Below are positions 1 through 8,294 of a stretch of DNA of 64,000 nucleotides, piece after piece (within the stretch, counting starts at the first letter, position 1; each line of letters opens with the position of its first letter). The notes under the pieces are model-generated. The model did no database searches. It was given only the letters and a program-made list of their open reading frames with translations, and had not been told where the DNA came from. The translations under genes were made by a program, and so were the position numbers. The stretch comes from Psychrobacter sp. I-STPA10 (GTDB lineage: Bacteria; Pseudomonadota; Gammaproteobacteria; Pseudomonadales; Moraxellaceae). The DNA lies in assembly GCF_021012795.1 (NCBI RefSeq), contig NZ_VFYU01000005.1, forward strand, positions 1-64,000. The letters are read 5' to 3'.

Positions 1-401
1 TCAAATCAGGAATAGCCCTAACAGGAGCAACAGCAAATAGCTACACTGGCAAAGTTACTGCCTTAGACCTGATGGGCATACAACTAGATGGCACAGACAT
101 GGTAGTACTCTCAGCCTGTGACACAGGTAAAGTTGACCCACAAGACAGTCAAAGCATCAGCGCCTTAGCTAAAGCTTTTATTCAAGCAGGTGCAAGCAAC
201 GTCATGATGAGCTTATGGTCAGTTAATGACCAGCAGACAGCACAGATGATGAAGTATTATTATCAAGCATTGTATAGTGACACTAAGATGAGTCAGGCAG
301 AGGCATTAAGACAAGCTAAGCTTAAGATGATTACAGAGGCTCGATCAGGTAGTGATAAGCCTGTGTATTGGGCTGCTTTTGTGTTAAATGGCGCTGGATA
401 G
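1..401 (+). CDS. CHAT-domain (caspase-like) protein, C-terminal part only
   Basis: An open frame enters from the left edge (first whole codon at 3) and stops at 399-401, so only about 133 C-terminal residues are visible. They match the end of a CHAT domain, a clan CD cysteine protease fold related to caspases and separase. The segment LSACDTG (Cys codon at 117-119) is the expected nucleophile motif, followed by a helix with ALAKAFIQAGA, SLWSVND and the terminal motif YWAAFVLNG. The catalytic His motif would lie upstream, outside the window. A second CHAT protein lies at 2117-5866, so this is probably one of a related pair; whether it also carries TPRs or a signal peptide cannot be seen. The fold call is good; substrate unknown. 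Confidence 0.8.
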   Translation, partial: KSGIALTGATANSYTGKVTALDLMGIQLDGTDMVVLSACDTGKVDPQDSQSISALAKAFIQAGASNVMMSLWSVNDQQTAQMMKYYYQALYSDTKMSQAEALRQAKLKMITEARSGSDKPVYWAAFVLNGAG

Positions 402-517
402 AGTTGTGTGGAGTAGGGGATATGACTATAGTGCTTTTGGACTGTATGAAAGGATCTTATATTTAGTAGCTATACTGAGTAGAAAGTGTCGATTGAAAAC
501 AATTAAAAGGATAAAAA

Positions 518-1141
518 ATGTATTGTCAATCTTGTGATGAACAGTTACCTAAAACTGTAAAAGTATGCCCAAGTTGTGGTAGTCGAGACTTTTCTAGTAA
601 CACAAAGGTAAAGATGCCACCCAAGCAGAATATGGGTAATCCTCAGCCTTTACCAAATGTTAATACATCTGCTAGTGTCGTGAACTCTCATCCTCAGCCC
701 TCTACAGGACAGACAATAGATAATGGAAAATATAAGTCACGGTTACCCATACGTTCAGCGGCGAGTATGAGCTATGCTGGTTTTTGGCGTCGATTTTTTG
801 CTTATATTATTGATTGCCTTATATTATTGATTCCTGCCACATTCATCTCATTGATTCTAGGACTAGAAGGAGAGGGTATTGATATAGTCGTTGCCATTCT
901 ATTTGTCATTTATTCTACTTTGCTAAATAGTAGTGCTCGTCAAGCAACTTATGGTAAAAGATTGATGGGGTTATGGGTATTTGATATGAAGGGGCAGCGT
1001 CTGACAACCATGCATGCTTTAGGGCGTATAGTGGCAAAACTATTTTTCATACTTTTGTTTTTTGTTATGTTTTTTACCCAAAGAAAACAAACGGTGCATG
1101 ACTTGATCGCAGGTACCGTTGTTTTATATTCACCAGAGTAA
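518..1141 (+). CDS. zinc-ribbon plus RDD-family membrane protein
   Basis: A 207-residue protein. The N-terminus has two CxxC knuckles (C3, C6, C17, C20) typical of a small zinc ribbon. A low-complexity Pro/Asn/Ser linker follows (about 25-80), then an RDD domain from about residue 85 with 'GFWRRFFAYIIDCL' and three hydrophobic segments, including the conserved 'YGKRLMGL' turn. RDD proteins are inner-membrane proteins of mostly unknown function, some linked to ion exchange. The start at 518 follows an AAAGGA ribosome site. It lies between two CHAT genes on the same strand (117 bp after the first), suggesting a shared accessory locus, but joint function is inference. Confidence 0.85.
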   Translation: MYCQSCDEQLPKTVKVCPSCGSRDFSSNTKVKMPPKQNMGNPQPLPNVNTSASVVNSHPQPSTGQTIDNGKYKSRLPIRSAASMSYAGFWRRFFAYIIDCLILLIPATFISLILGLEGEGIDIVVAILFVIYSTLLNSSARQATYGKRLMGLWVFDMKGQRLTTMHALGRIVAKLFFILLFFVMFFTQRKQTVHDLIAGTVVLYSPE

Positions 1142-1191
1142 TGGCTAAAAAAGTAGCTGACTATAAATATGGAAAAACTGTGAAATCGCAC

Positions 1192-1212
1192 ATACAGACC
1201 TTCGGTTTGTAT
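1192..1212 (+). terminator. hairpin downstream of the RDD gene
   Basis: A 9-bp stem (ATACAGACC paired with GGTTTGTAT, one G-U pair) closes on a 3-nt loop TTC about 50 bp after the RDD stop codon. The following tract (TAATTACT) is poor in consecutive T, so this may be a weak terminator or a processing hairpin. Confidence 0.35.
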
Positions 1213-1359
1213 TAATTACTATGTATATTAAATAGTAGGTAATAGTCTGTTACTTATACATAGAGGATCTTGGTTTATATAGAGTTATGATCGTTCCTTT
1301 ATGATTGTAGTAAACGCTATTTTTTACAGTCAAGTTGTTGGTAAATAGGGAGATGAAAT

Positions 1360-2070
1360 ATGTATAGTGTTCGCAGTAAGGTAGTGTTAACTCATTCTTA
1401 TCATAAACTTTGTTTTTTATTAATCCCTATTTTTGTGGTTATTCTAACTCTGACAGGTTGTGATCGCCATCGTGAAGCAAGAGAAGCCATGCAGTTGCAG
1501 ATTAGTCAGCAGCAGCAGCAGTTAGATAGTTTAAATGAACATAAACAGCAGCTTGCACTTGAGGTGTCTCACTATGAGCTTAAAATCTCAGATCAACAAC
1601 TGGCATTAATCAATTTACAGCAAGCCCAAGACGAGAAAGAGGCTAATCTATTAGCATATCTTGGTAGGCATAAGCTGGCAACGGCAGCTTTAGTATCTAC
1701 AGGGAGTGCAGCAGTTATTATGGCAAGCGATGAAGTAAGAAATTTGGTTGATAATACGACTGGTCAAGGTAGCAGTAATGTGGCTGTTGGTGTAGGTATA
1801 TTGGGTGTTGGTTATTGTTTTATTAACGCATCTGAGTGTGGAGAGGTAGCAGCAATGTATGCTGCATACAACACAGAAACTGAAAATATGGATGCTAGGA
1901 AGGTTGGTATTGAGAGTAGTATCATCCAGTTGCAGATGAGTAAAGATGAACTGATATTGCAGATGAATAATCTAGACCCTAGAATTAAAAAATTAGAAAT
2001 AGATATCTCAGACTCAAAGCAGCAATTGGCAAATTTGCAGGACGACTCTTGGTTTGGAATTTCTATATAA
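1360..2070 (+). CDS. coiled-coil lipoprotein with central glycine-rich hydrophobic segment
   Basis: A 236-residue protein not assigned to a named family. Residues 17-34 form a lipoprotein signal ending in the lipobox LTGC (Cys34). Two Gln/Leu-rich heptad regions (about 40-95 and 175-230) look like coiled coils. Between them lies a hydrophobic, small-residue-rich stretch (about 105-165, with 'VAVGVGILGVGYCF') that could be a membrane hairpin, and two cysteines. The start at 1360 follows GGGAGA. The stop is 47 bp before the chosen start of the TPR-CHAT gene, so the two are probably co-transcribed. The coil-hairpin-coil plan resembles membrane-remodelling or pore-type proteins in outline only; that is inference. 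It could be a partner or substrate of the adjacent CHAT protease. Confidence 0.7.
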   Translation: MYSVRSKVVLTHSYHKLCFLLIPIFVVILTLTGCDRHREAREAMQLQISQQQQQLDSLNEHKQQLALEVSHYELKISDQQLALINLQQAQDEKEANLLAYLGRHKLATAALVSTGSAAVIMASDEVRNLVDNTTGQGSSNVAVGVGILGVGYCFINASECGEVAAMYAAYNTETENMDARKVGIESSIIQLQMSKDELILQMNNLDPRIKKLEIDISDSKQQLANLQDDSWFGISI

Positions 2071-2116
2071 ATATGTAGTTTTCATAAAAATAATTATTCA
2101 AAGAAAGAAGGGTGTC

Positions 2117-5100
2117 ATGAAGGTAGTACAAAGAAAGTCAATGAAATTAAATAAATTAGCTTTGTTAACAGCCATTTTTTTAGGTTCACATTCATTAGCG
2201 TGGGCAGAGGAAAGTGAAAGCTTAGGGACTACTGTTGATAGTGGTAGCGACGAGGCTATTGAAGAATCGACTCTATCAGCAGCCGAAAAATATTTACAGC
2301 CATCTGCAGACGATAAGGCAATCCAAGATGCTCAGACGGTTTTGCAGGATGCTGAATTGGCAATAGAAGAAGCAGAAAATGGTGAGGATTTATCAATTGA
2401 TGACAATCTTAAATATGAGATTGAAGATTATATCACTAGCAAGCAATTTGCTAAGGCATTTGACTTACAGCAACAGCTCATTGAAACAGAGTCAAGCAAA
2501 GATAATAATGTTAGCAAAGATAGTTATTATAAGTTAAGAAGTATATATCATAGTATGTCAAAAGAATTGCAAGATAAGTATCGAGATAGTTTTGTAGAAA
2601 TGATGACCCGAGCCTATGATGCATATCCAAATGATAGAGATTTCTCTAATAGTGTATGTTGGTATAATTTATTAGCTAATAACATGGATATAGCCACTAG
2701 TATTTGCAAAGCGGCTTACGAAAATGATTTGTTTAGTTCTGTAGCTACTATTAATTATGCGCATATACAATACTATCAAGGAAACAAGGAGGAATTTAAT
2801 AGTTTATTATTACAAAGTATGGCCTTGTTAGATAATAAGGATGATTATAAAATCCTAAAAGAAGATTTTAACGTTTTGTCAAATATATACTCTGAAAGTG
2901 AAGCTAAGAAAATAAAGAAGGAGATGGATGAGAAGTGGGATAAAACTTGGAAGAATTACATTGTATTAACTGAGGAAGTACTAAAAAATAATTCAGATGA
3001 AAAATATGATAAATCTCTAGAAATACTAGAAAAGCAAAAAAAAATAGTTAAGGAAAATATTGATGAAAACTCAATTGCTTTTGTACAGTTATTAGATACG
3101 CAGTTATATTATTATGATAAGTTGAATATTTCAAATAATTATTTTTTAAGTACACTTGAAAAATCATACGATATTTTTAGAGAATTAGGATTATTGGATG
3201 CAGTTATAGGAAGGTACGCTAAAAGTATTTTAATAAATGAGTATTTAAAAAATAAAGATTATAAAAGTGCTTTAGGATTGCAAATTATAGATAAATCTGA
3301 TGAATCATCTAAAGTAACTATTGAGAACAAAAAAAGTGTATTGCAGTTAAATAAATTAGCGATAGAAAAGTATCCAGAGCTTATATATCTTATATTAAAT
3401 AATAAGTCAATGGATGATAAGGAGCGTCAATTTTGGTTTGATGTTATACTAAGTATGAGTACCGAAAGAATATACAGGCTTTATGATATCCTAAATACTG
3501 AAAAATATAAACTTCATTTATTAGATCTGAAATATGAATATATAATTGAAAAAGATAGTATGGGCAAAGTAATGGATAGTAAACTAGATGCTAAAGTTTG
3601 GGAGGAGATAAAGAAAAAAAATATTAAAGAACTAAGTGGATATAATCAATATAGCTGGATAAAAATTAATGAAAATCTAATAAAAGATTATAAAGGAACG
3701 GATAAAGTATTAGAATTGTTAATTGAGAATAATAGACTGATAGATGATGAGGTCTCGTCTTTAATAGAAAACATGAGTGTTGATATATTGAATACTTCCT
3801 TGGATGAGGATAATTCGACAGGTGACTATAACAATTTTTCTTTTTTATTAGAAATACTATCAAACAAGATGTATCTAGCTGATATGTATAATAGTATGGA
3901 TAAACATGAAGAGGCTTTAGGGACAATTGATTCATATATTAAATTTTTAGATATATATAAAAACAGTGAGCAAGAATCAAAAAAAATATTATATATTTAT
4001 GGTAACTATGTTTATGCCAAAGTATTATTGGCTAATAATGATAAAAAACAAGCTTTACAATATTTTAAAAAATCAATCGATGCTATTAACCAATTAAGAA
4101 TAAAACCATTTGCACTAAGTATTGAAGAGCAATCTGATGAATTAATCCAAGTAGATCCTTATCAAATTTATTTAGAGTATATGCAGTTATTAGCTAAGTC
4201 AACACAGGTAGAAGATTTAGCGACCGTATTTGCGACCAGTGAGCAGTCACGAGCCAGACACTTACTGAACCAGTTGATCAAAGATAATGCCATAGATAAT
4301 AGTGACATACCTAAAAATAAAGCACAAAAGTTAAAAGATTATAGTCAACAGATTACAGAGTTAGAAGCTAAGCTAGAAACAGCTAAGCCAGATGAGCAGC
4401 AGAATTTGCTAGATGAGTTGAAACAAGTAAATACTGAGTATAATCAGCTAGATGATGAGCTAAGGAAAAAGTATCCAAGATATGCGTCTTTGACTCAAAT
4501 TAATACTCTAAACAAAGAGACTGCAGTACAAATATTACCTAGCCAGAGTGTGTTTTTATCCTATCTATATAATAATACTGGTGAGAGGCAAGCCATCAGT
4601 ATGGCATTAACCAAGTCTGGCACATTAAATGTTAATATTCCAGATTTTGGCGAAGTCGAACGGCTTGCTGAAAGCTATCGTTGGTTACATGCACTGACTA
4701 CTTCTCATCAGCTAAATATAAAAAATTCACCGCTACGTTTTTATCGTTATCAAGATCAAAATTATCTGACACAAGTCGCTACTATGCCTCAAGATGCGGT
4801 TGAGTTAAATCCAAATCATTATGATGCTTATCGTAAACTAATGCTCAAGCAGATTGGACAAAAGCTGAGCGAAATATTATTAGCACCTTATCAGCAACAA
4901 ATAGGCAACGATAAGGATAAGAAAAAGCGATTAATCATTGCTCCTGATGGACTACTGGCAACTATCCCTTGGGATAATTTACCTTATAAAGAGGGTAAGC
5001 TTGCAGATTTTGTAGAAGTCACATTAATTCAAAGCTTGTCAGTATATAAGCTATTACAAGATAGACAGCACCAATATCAACAGCAAGGCAGCCGAGATAA

Positions 5101-5866
5101 GTCTGTATTGGTTGTGGGAGATGCCATCTACGATAAAACTGACAAAAATAGAAAGCAATGTGATTCGCAAAGTGTAAACGACAACAAAACTGAAATATTT
5201 TTTGCGATGGCTCAGCAGGAAGTATCAACCTATGACGGTAGCATACGTGCTGCTGAGGCTGCTTATCAAGATATGCGCAGAAATAAGCTGAGCAATTTAG
5301 CTTGTACACGTCCTGAAGTTCAGTATATTGCAGGACTGATGAAAGGGGATGCTATTTTGGGTGAGCAAGCAAGTGAATATACCATTAGAAATATGTCAAA
5401 GAATAATAAATTAGATACGTATCAACGTATTCATTTTGCAGCACATGGCTATTTAAACACAGCATACCCTAGCCAGTCAGCCATCATATTGACACAGACA
5501 GGTGATGGTAGAGATGAAGATGGTTATATTACTGCTGGTGAATGGCCAAAAATCAATCTGAAAAGTGACTTATTAGTAATGAGTGCTTGCGAGTCTGCGT
5601 TAGGTAAGGTAGTCAAAGGAGAAGGAATACAAGGATTACCCTATGCGCTGTATGTAGCAGGTAATAGAGATACATTACTGACGCTTTGGAAGGTAGATGA
5701 TGCCGCAACTGCCCTATTTATGCAGATATTCTGGGATAAAATTTCTAAAGGAAAAACCCATTACCAAGCACTTGCTGAAACTAAGGATGAGTTTAGTAGT
5801 GGTGCTGTTGGTAATCGCTATACAGAGCCTTATTATTGGGCGGGTTTTGTATTATATGGCATATAG
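2117..5866 (+). CDS. exported TPR-CHAT protein (caspase-like protease)
   Basis: A 1249-residue protein from the ATG at 2117, preceded by AGAAGG; an earlier in-frame ATG at 2054 overlaps the upstream gene and lacks such a site. The N-terminus is a Sec-type signal (basic start, hydrophobic core, ending near 'SLAWAEE'), so the protein is predicted in the periplasm or beyond. An acidic low-complexity region follows, then a long helical TPR-like region (about 100-760) and a C-terminal CHAT domain (about 810-1249). Both catalytic motifs are present: HFAAHG with His at residue 1110 and MSACES with Cys at 1158; it ends in YYWAGFVLYG. The middle (about 2880-4150) is strikingly A/T-rich, more than the CHAT part. 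Related TPR-CHAT proteins include the CRISPR III-E partner, but no CRISPR genes are present here. Confidence 0.88.
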   Translation: MKVVQRKSMKLNKLALLTAIFLGSHSLAWAEESESLGTTVDSGSDEAIEESTLSAAEKYLQPSADDKAIQDAQTVLQDAELAIEEAENGEDLSIDDNLKYEIEDYITSKQFAKAFDLQQQLIETESSKDNNVSKDSYYKLRSIYHSMSKELQDKYRDSFVEMMTRAYDAYPNDRDFSNSVCWYNLLANNMDIATSICKAAYENDLFSSVATINYAHIQYYQGNKEEFNSLLLQSMALLDNKDDYKILKEDFNVLSNIYSESEAKKIKKEMDEKWDKTWKNYIVLTEEVLKNNSDEKYDKSLEILEKQKKIVKENIDENSIAFVQLLDTQLYYYDKLNISNNYFLSTLEKSYDIFRELGLLDAVIGRYAKSILINEYLKNKDYKSALGLQIIDKSDESSKVTIENKKSVLQLNKLAIEKYPELIYLILNNKSMDDKERQFWFDVILSMSTERIYRLYDILNTEKYKLHLLDLKYEYIIEKDSMGKVMDSKLDAKVWEEIKKKNIKELSGYNQYSWIKINENLIKDYKGTDKVLELLIENNRLIDDEVSSLIENMSVDILNTSLDEDNSTGDYNNFSFLLEILSNKMYLADMYNSMDKHEEALGTIDSYIKFLDIYKNSEQESKKILYIYGNYVYAKVLLANNDKKQALQYFKKSIDAINQLRIKPFALSIEEQSDELIQVDPYQIYLEYMQLLAKSTQVEDLATVFATSEQSRARHLLNQLIKDNAIDNSDIPKNKAQKLKDYSQQITELEAKLETAKPDEQQNLLDELKQVNTEYNQLDDELRKKYPRYASLTQINTLNKETAVQILPSQSVFLSYLYNNTGERQAISMALTKSGTLNVNIPDFGEVERLAESYRWLHALTTSHQLNIKNSPLRFYRYQDQNYLTQVATMPQDAVELNPNHYDAYRKLMLKQIGQKLSEILLAPYQQQIGNDKDKKKRLIIAPDGLLATIPWDNLPYKEGKLADFVEVTLIQSLSVYKLLQDRQHQYQQQGSRDKSVLVVGDAIYDKTDKNRKQCDSQSVNDNKTEIFFAMAQQEVSTYDGSIRAAEAAYQDMRRNKLSNLACTRPEVQYIAGLMKGDAILGEQASEYTIRNMSKNNKLDTYQRIHFAAHGYLNTAYPSQSAIILTQTGDGRDEDGYITAGEWPKINLKSDLLVMSACESALGKVVKGEGIQGLPYALYVAGNRDTLLTLWKVDDAATALFMQIFWDKISKGKTHYQALAETKDEFSSGAVGNRYTEPYYWAGFVLYGI

Positions 5867-6088
5867 GGTAGGTGATAAGAGTTTATTATCTATATCTGTT
5901 AATCTATTATGAATTATATAATTCGCATGAATCCAGTATTTTAATTGATAGTCATGTCAAAAAACAGCATGGTTATTAGTTTTTAATGATAAATAAGCCT
6001 TAAAAGACCTCACTCTCAACTTCAGTCACTATACTAATTTTTCTAGACTTAAAGTTATTTAAACATCTTGGTATAAATTTTAACTCCA

Positions 6089-7105
6089 ACCTGAATTCGG
6101 GATAAGCGAGGTATAAAAAAAGAAGTCCAAAATTGTTAAAGTTAGTTTACCAAGACAAGCCTAACAAAAGGACTTCTTACATGGACAACCTAACCGAACT
6201 ATACTGCCATATTGACGACTTTTATCAACAATTCAAACCAGAATTTGAAAAGCAGCTTATCGAAAATGGCAGAAAGCGATTAAGAGCATGCAAGATAAGT
6301 GTACCAGAGATAATGACCATATTGGTACTGTTTCATCAACTACGTTATCGGCAATTTAAAGGCTTTTACTATCATCATATGCTTGGCATGATGAAAGAAT
6401 ACTTTCCTAATCTACCGAGCTATTCTCGCTTTATAGAACTGATACCTCGCAGCATAATGCCGCTATGTGTTTATCTTAAAAGCTTAATGGGACATTGCAC
6501 TGGTATTAGTTTTATTGATGCTACTAAACTATCAGTCTGTCATAACAAACGAATCAAACGTCATAAAGTTTTTAAAGGTATTGCTGAACGAGGCAAGACA
6601 AGTATGGGTTGGTTTTATGGATTCAAGCTGCACGCTGTTATTAATCATCATGGTGAATTACTGGTCATTAGAGTAACACGAGGCAATATAGATGATAGAG
6701 TTCCACTTAAACAGGGCATGGCAGATGATTTGTTTGGCAAGCTATTTGGAGATAAAGGCTATGTTAGTCAGGAGCTTAAAGAAACACTCTTGGAAGATGA
6801 TATAGACTTCATGACTAAGCTACGTAAAAACATGAAAAAGCAGACGCTTGACCCTTTTGATGAAGGTCTACTTAATCAACGTTCTTTGATTGAGACGGTA
6901 TTTGATGAGTTGAAGAACTTGTGTCAGATTGAGCATTCTCGTCATCGTAGTGTGTCTGGTTTTGCTGCCAATTTATTGGCAGGATTGGTTGCTTATTGTT
7001 GGTTTCCACTTAAACCATCATTGAAAAATGTATCTGCTTATAGACAAGTAGCAAAAACTTAATTATTTTCAGTTGGTTAGTAATTCCCTTATTCCGAATT
7101 CAGGT
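6089..7105 (+). mobile_element. IS982-family insertion sequence, intact
   Basis: A 1017-bp element. Its ends are inverted repeats: ACCTGAATTCGGGATAAG at 6089-6106, and the complement at 7088-7105 with one mismatch. An 8-bp target duplication TAACTCCA lies at 6081-6088 and 7106-7113. It carries one full-length transposase gene. Intact ends, intact gene and a perfect duplication indicate a fairly recent insertion, into the older miniature element described separately. Confidence 0.9.
6181..7062 (+). CDS. IS982-family transposase
   Basis: From the ATG at 6181 (after AAGGACTTCTTAC) this encodes 293 residues, the usual size for the family; a TTG at 6133 would add 16 residues and is less likely. 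The N-terminus MDNLTELYCHIDDF is characteristic. The DDE catalytic residues sit in 'FIDATKLSVC', 'LFGDKGYVS' and 'QRSLIETVFDELKN'. The enzyme cuts and joins the ends at 6089 and 7105. No frameshift or internal stop is seen, so it is probably active. It is the only transposase gene in the window. Confidence 0.93.
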   Translation: MDNLTELYCHIDDFYQQFKPEFEKQLIENGRKRLRACKISVPEIMTILVLFHQLRYRQFKGFYYHHMLGMMKEYFPNLPSYSRFIELIPRSIMPLCVYLKSLMGHCTGISFIDATKLSVCHNKRIKRHKVFKGIAERGKTSMGWFYGFKLHAVINHHGELLVIRVTRGNIDDRVPLKQGMADDLFGKLFGDKGYVSQELKETLLEDDIDFMTKLRKNMKKQTLDPFDEGLLNQRSLIETVFDELKNLCQIEHSRHRSVSGFAANLLAGLVAYCWFPLKPSLKNVSAYRQVAKT

Positions 7106-7226
7106 TAACTCCAGTAAAATCAATGGTTTAGGAAAACAAGTTGAGAGTGGAGTTTAAAAGATAAGATTATATCGTTTGATTTAGGTATTAATTAAAATTT
7201 TTTTAATTATTTTTTAAATTGGTATT

Positions 7227-8111
7227 TTACTCTGTCGCCACAACACCCACCATCACCCCCATATTTTTATCATCATGTTGTGATATCTCAGGGGCATAAA
7301 GGGCAGAGGCAATACCACCATCTAAGAATAAGGCATTAGGACAATGTAGCTTATCTTTAAACAGGCTGGCAAAATGATAAAAATTAACAGGCTCATCACT
7401 ATTAACAAACTTAATATACCCATCATCACAAACACCAACACCATTACGGAATTTTTTTGATGTGCTTTCAAGGTTAAATTTAGGGTGAATATGACCGTCA
7501 ATCACCAGCATCGGGCCGGATTGGGTAGCATACCAAGGTGTGGCTGTACCATCATCTAATAAAGTTTGCATTTGCTGACTTTCAGTAATGTGTACCTTGC
7601 CAGATTTATCCCACCACAGTACACCATTGGGTAATAAATGAAAGTTGCCACTGCCTTGTTTGAGATTAAGTGAGCGTATCTCCTTACCTTTGATAACTGT
7701 ATAACCAATGGGGGCAAACTCAGTATTATACATACCAGCATTGGCAGCAAACTGTAATTTGTCTGTGGCAGGTAAGGTAGAAATTAGGTTAGCAAATTTA
7801 TATAGTGGGGTGATGTCATGGTTACTATTATCATTATTTGGCTTCCAAAATAACTGTAATGACAGATGTTTATCATGCAGTAGTTTGTCTTGGCTGATTT
7901 GGCATAATGAATAAGTAAAAGGGACATTACCTCTATCACAATGGTTGTCATTACTATGATTATGATCATGACTATTGATGCTATCTTTGATACTTGTCAC
8001 CCAGTCACTAGGATCTGAGTCATTACAGCCTCCAAGCCCACTGCTAAATAGGCAAATGAGCAACATAAATCCAAGCTGATGCGATCTTTTTATAGATGTC
8101 CGACTGAGCAT
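7227..8111 (-). CDS. phosphodiester glycosidase family (DUF2233/NAGPA-like) lipoprotein
   Basis: From the ATG at 8111 the product has 294 residues. The first ~28 form a lipoprotein signal (basic start, 'LGFMLLICLF', lipobox LGGC). A His/Asp/Asn-rich linker follows, then a domain with family signatures: 'FAANAGMY' with 'PIGYTV', 'GNFHLLPNGVLWW', 'ATQSGPMLV', 'RNGVGVCDDG' and 'LFLDGGIASALY'. These match the phosphodiester glycosidase family, whose mammalian member uncovers mannose-6-phosphate; bacterial substrates are mostly unknown. A longer reading exists only from a TTG at 8216 and would bury the signal peptide. It ends 74 bp after the mobile region and is transcribed towards it. Confidence 0.85.
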   Translation of the reverse strand: MLSRTSIKRSHQLGFMLLICLFSSGLGGCNDSDPSDWVTSIKDSINSHDHNHSNDNHCDRGNVPFTYSLCQISQDKLLHDKHLSLQLFWKPNNDNSNHDITPLYKFANLISTLPATDKLQFAANAGMYNTEFAPIGYTVIKGKEIRSLNLKQGSGNFHLLPNGVLWWDKSGKVHITESQQMQTLLDDGTATPWYATQSGPMLVIDGHIHPKFNLESTSKKFRNGVGVCDDGYIKFVNSDEPVNFYHFASLFKDKLHCPNALFLDGGIASALYAPEISQHDDKNMGVMVGVVATE

Positions 8112-8294
8112 CTTAAAAAAATGCTTGGGTGATTGTGTGACTGTAAGTGGTTGAGACAAAGTAACCTCAAAATCAGGGTAGAAAATAATGTAATTTAACT
8201 CATTGTAATATATCAATTGTAGTGATGACTATACCATCAATCACTTTATAACAGTAGGATGTGATAAATCAAAGTATTAAAAGTATCAAAAGTA

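Larger units (their letters stand above)
6007..7153. mobile_element. miniature inverted-repeat element (type A, copy 1), split by IS982
   Basis: Outer ends are 16-bp inverted repeats: ACCTCACTCTCAACTT at 6007-6022 and the complement of ACTCCACTCTCAACTT at 7138-7153 (15/16 match). They are flanked by a perfect 7-bp direct repeat TTAAAAG at 6000-6006 and 7154-7160. Removing the IS982 copy and one duplicated 8-bp target leaves a 122-bp element without a gene. The same ends, plus a related inner segment (AGTAAAATCA then GGAAAACAAG/AGAAAAACAAG), occur in inverted orientation at 55204-55268. No transposase with these ends is in the window, so it would be mobilised in trans. Confidence 0.75.
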
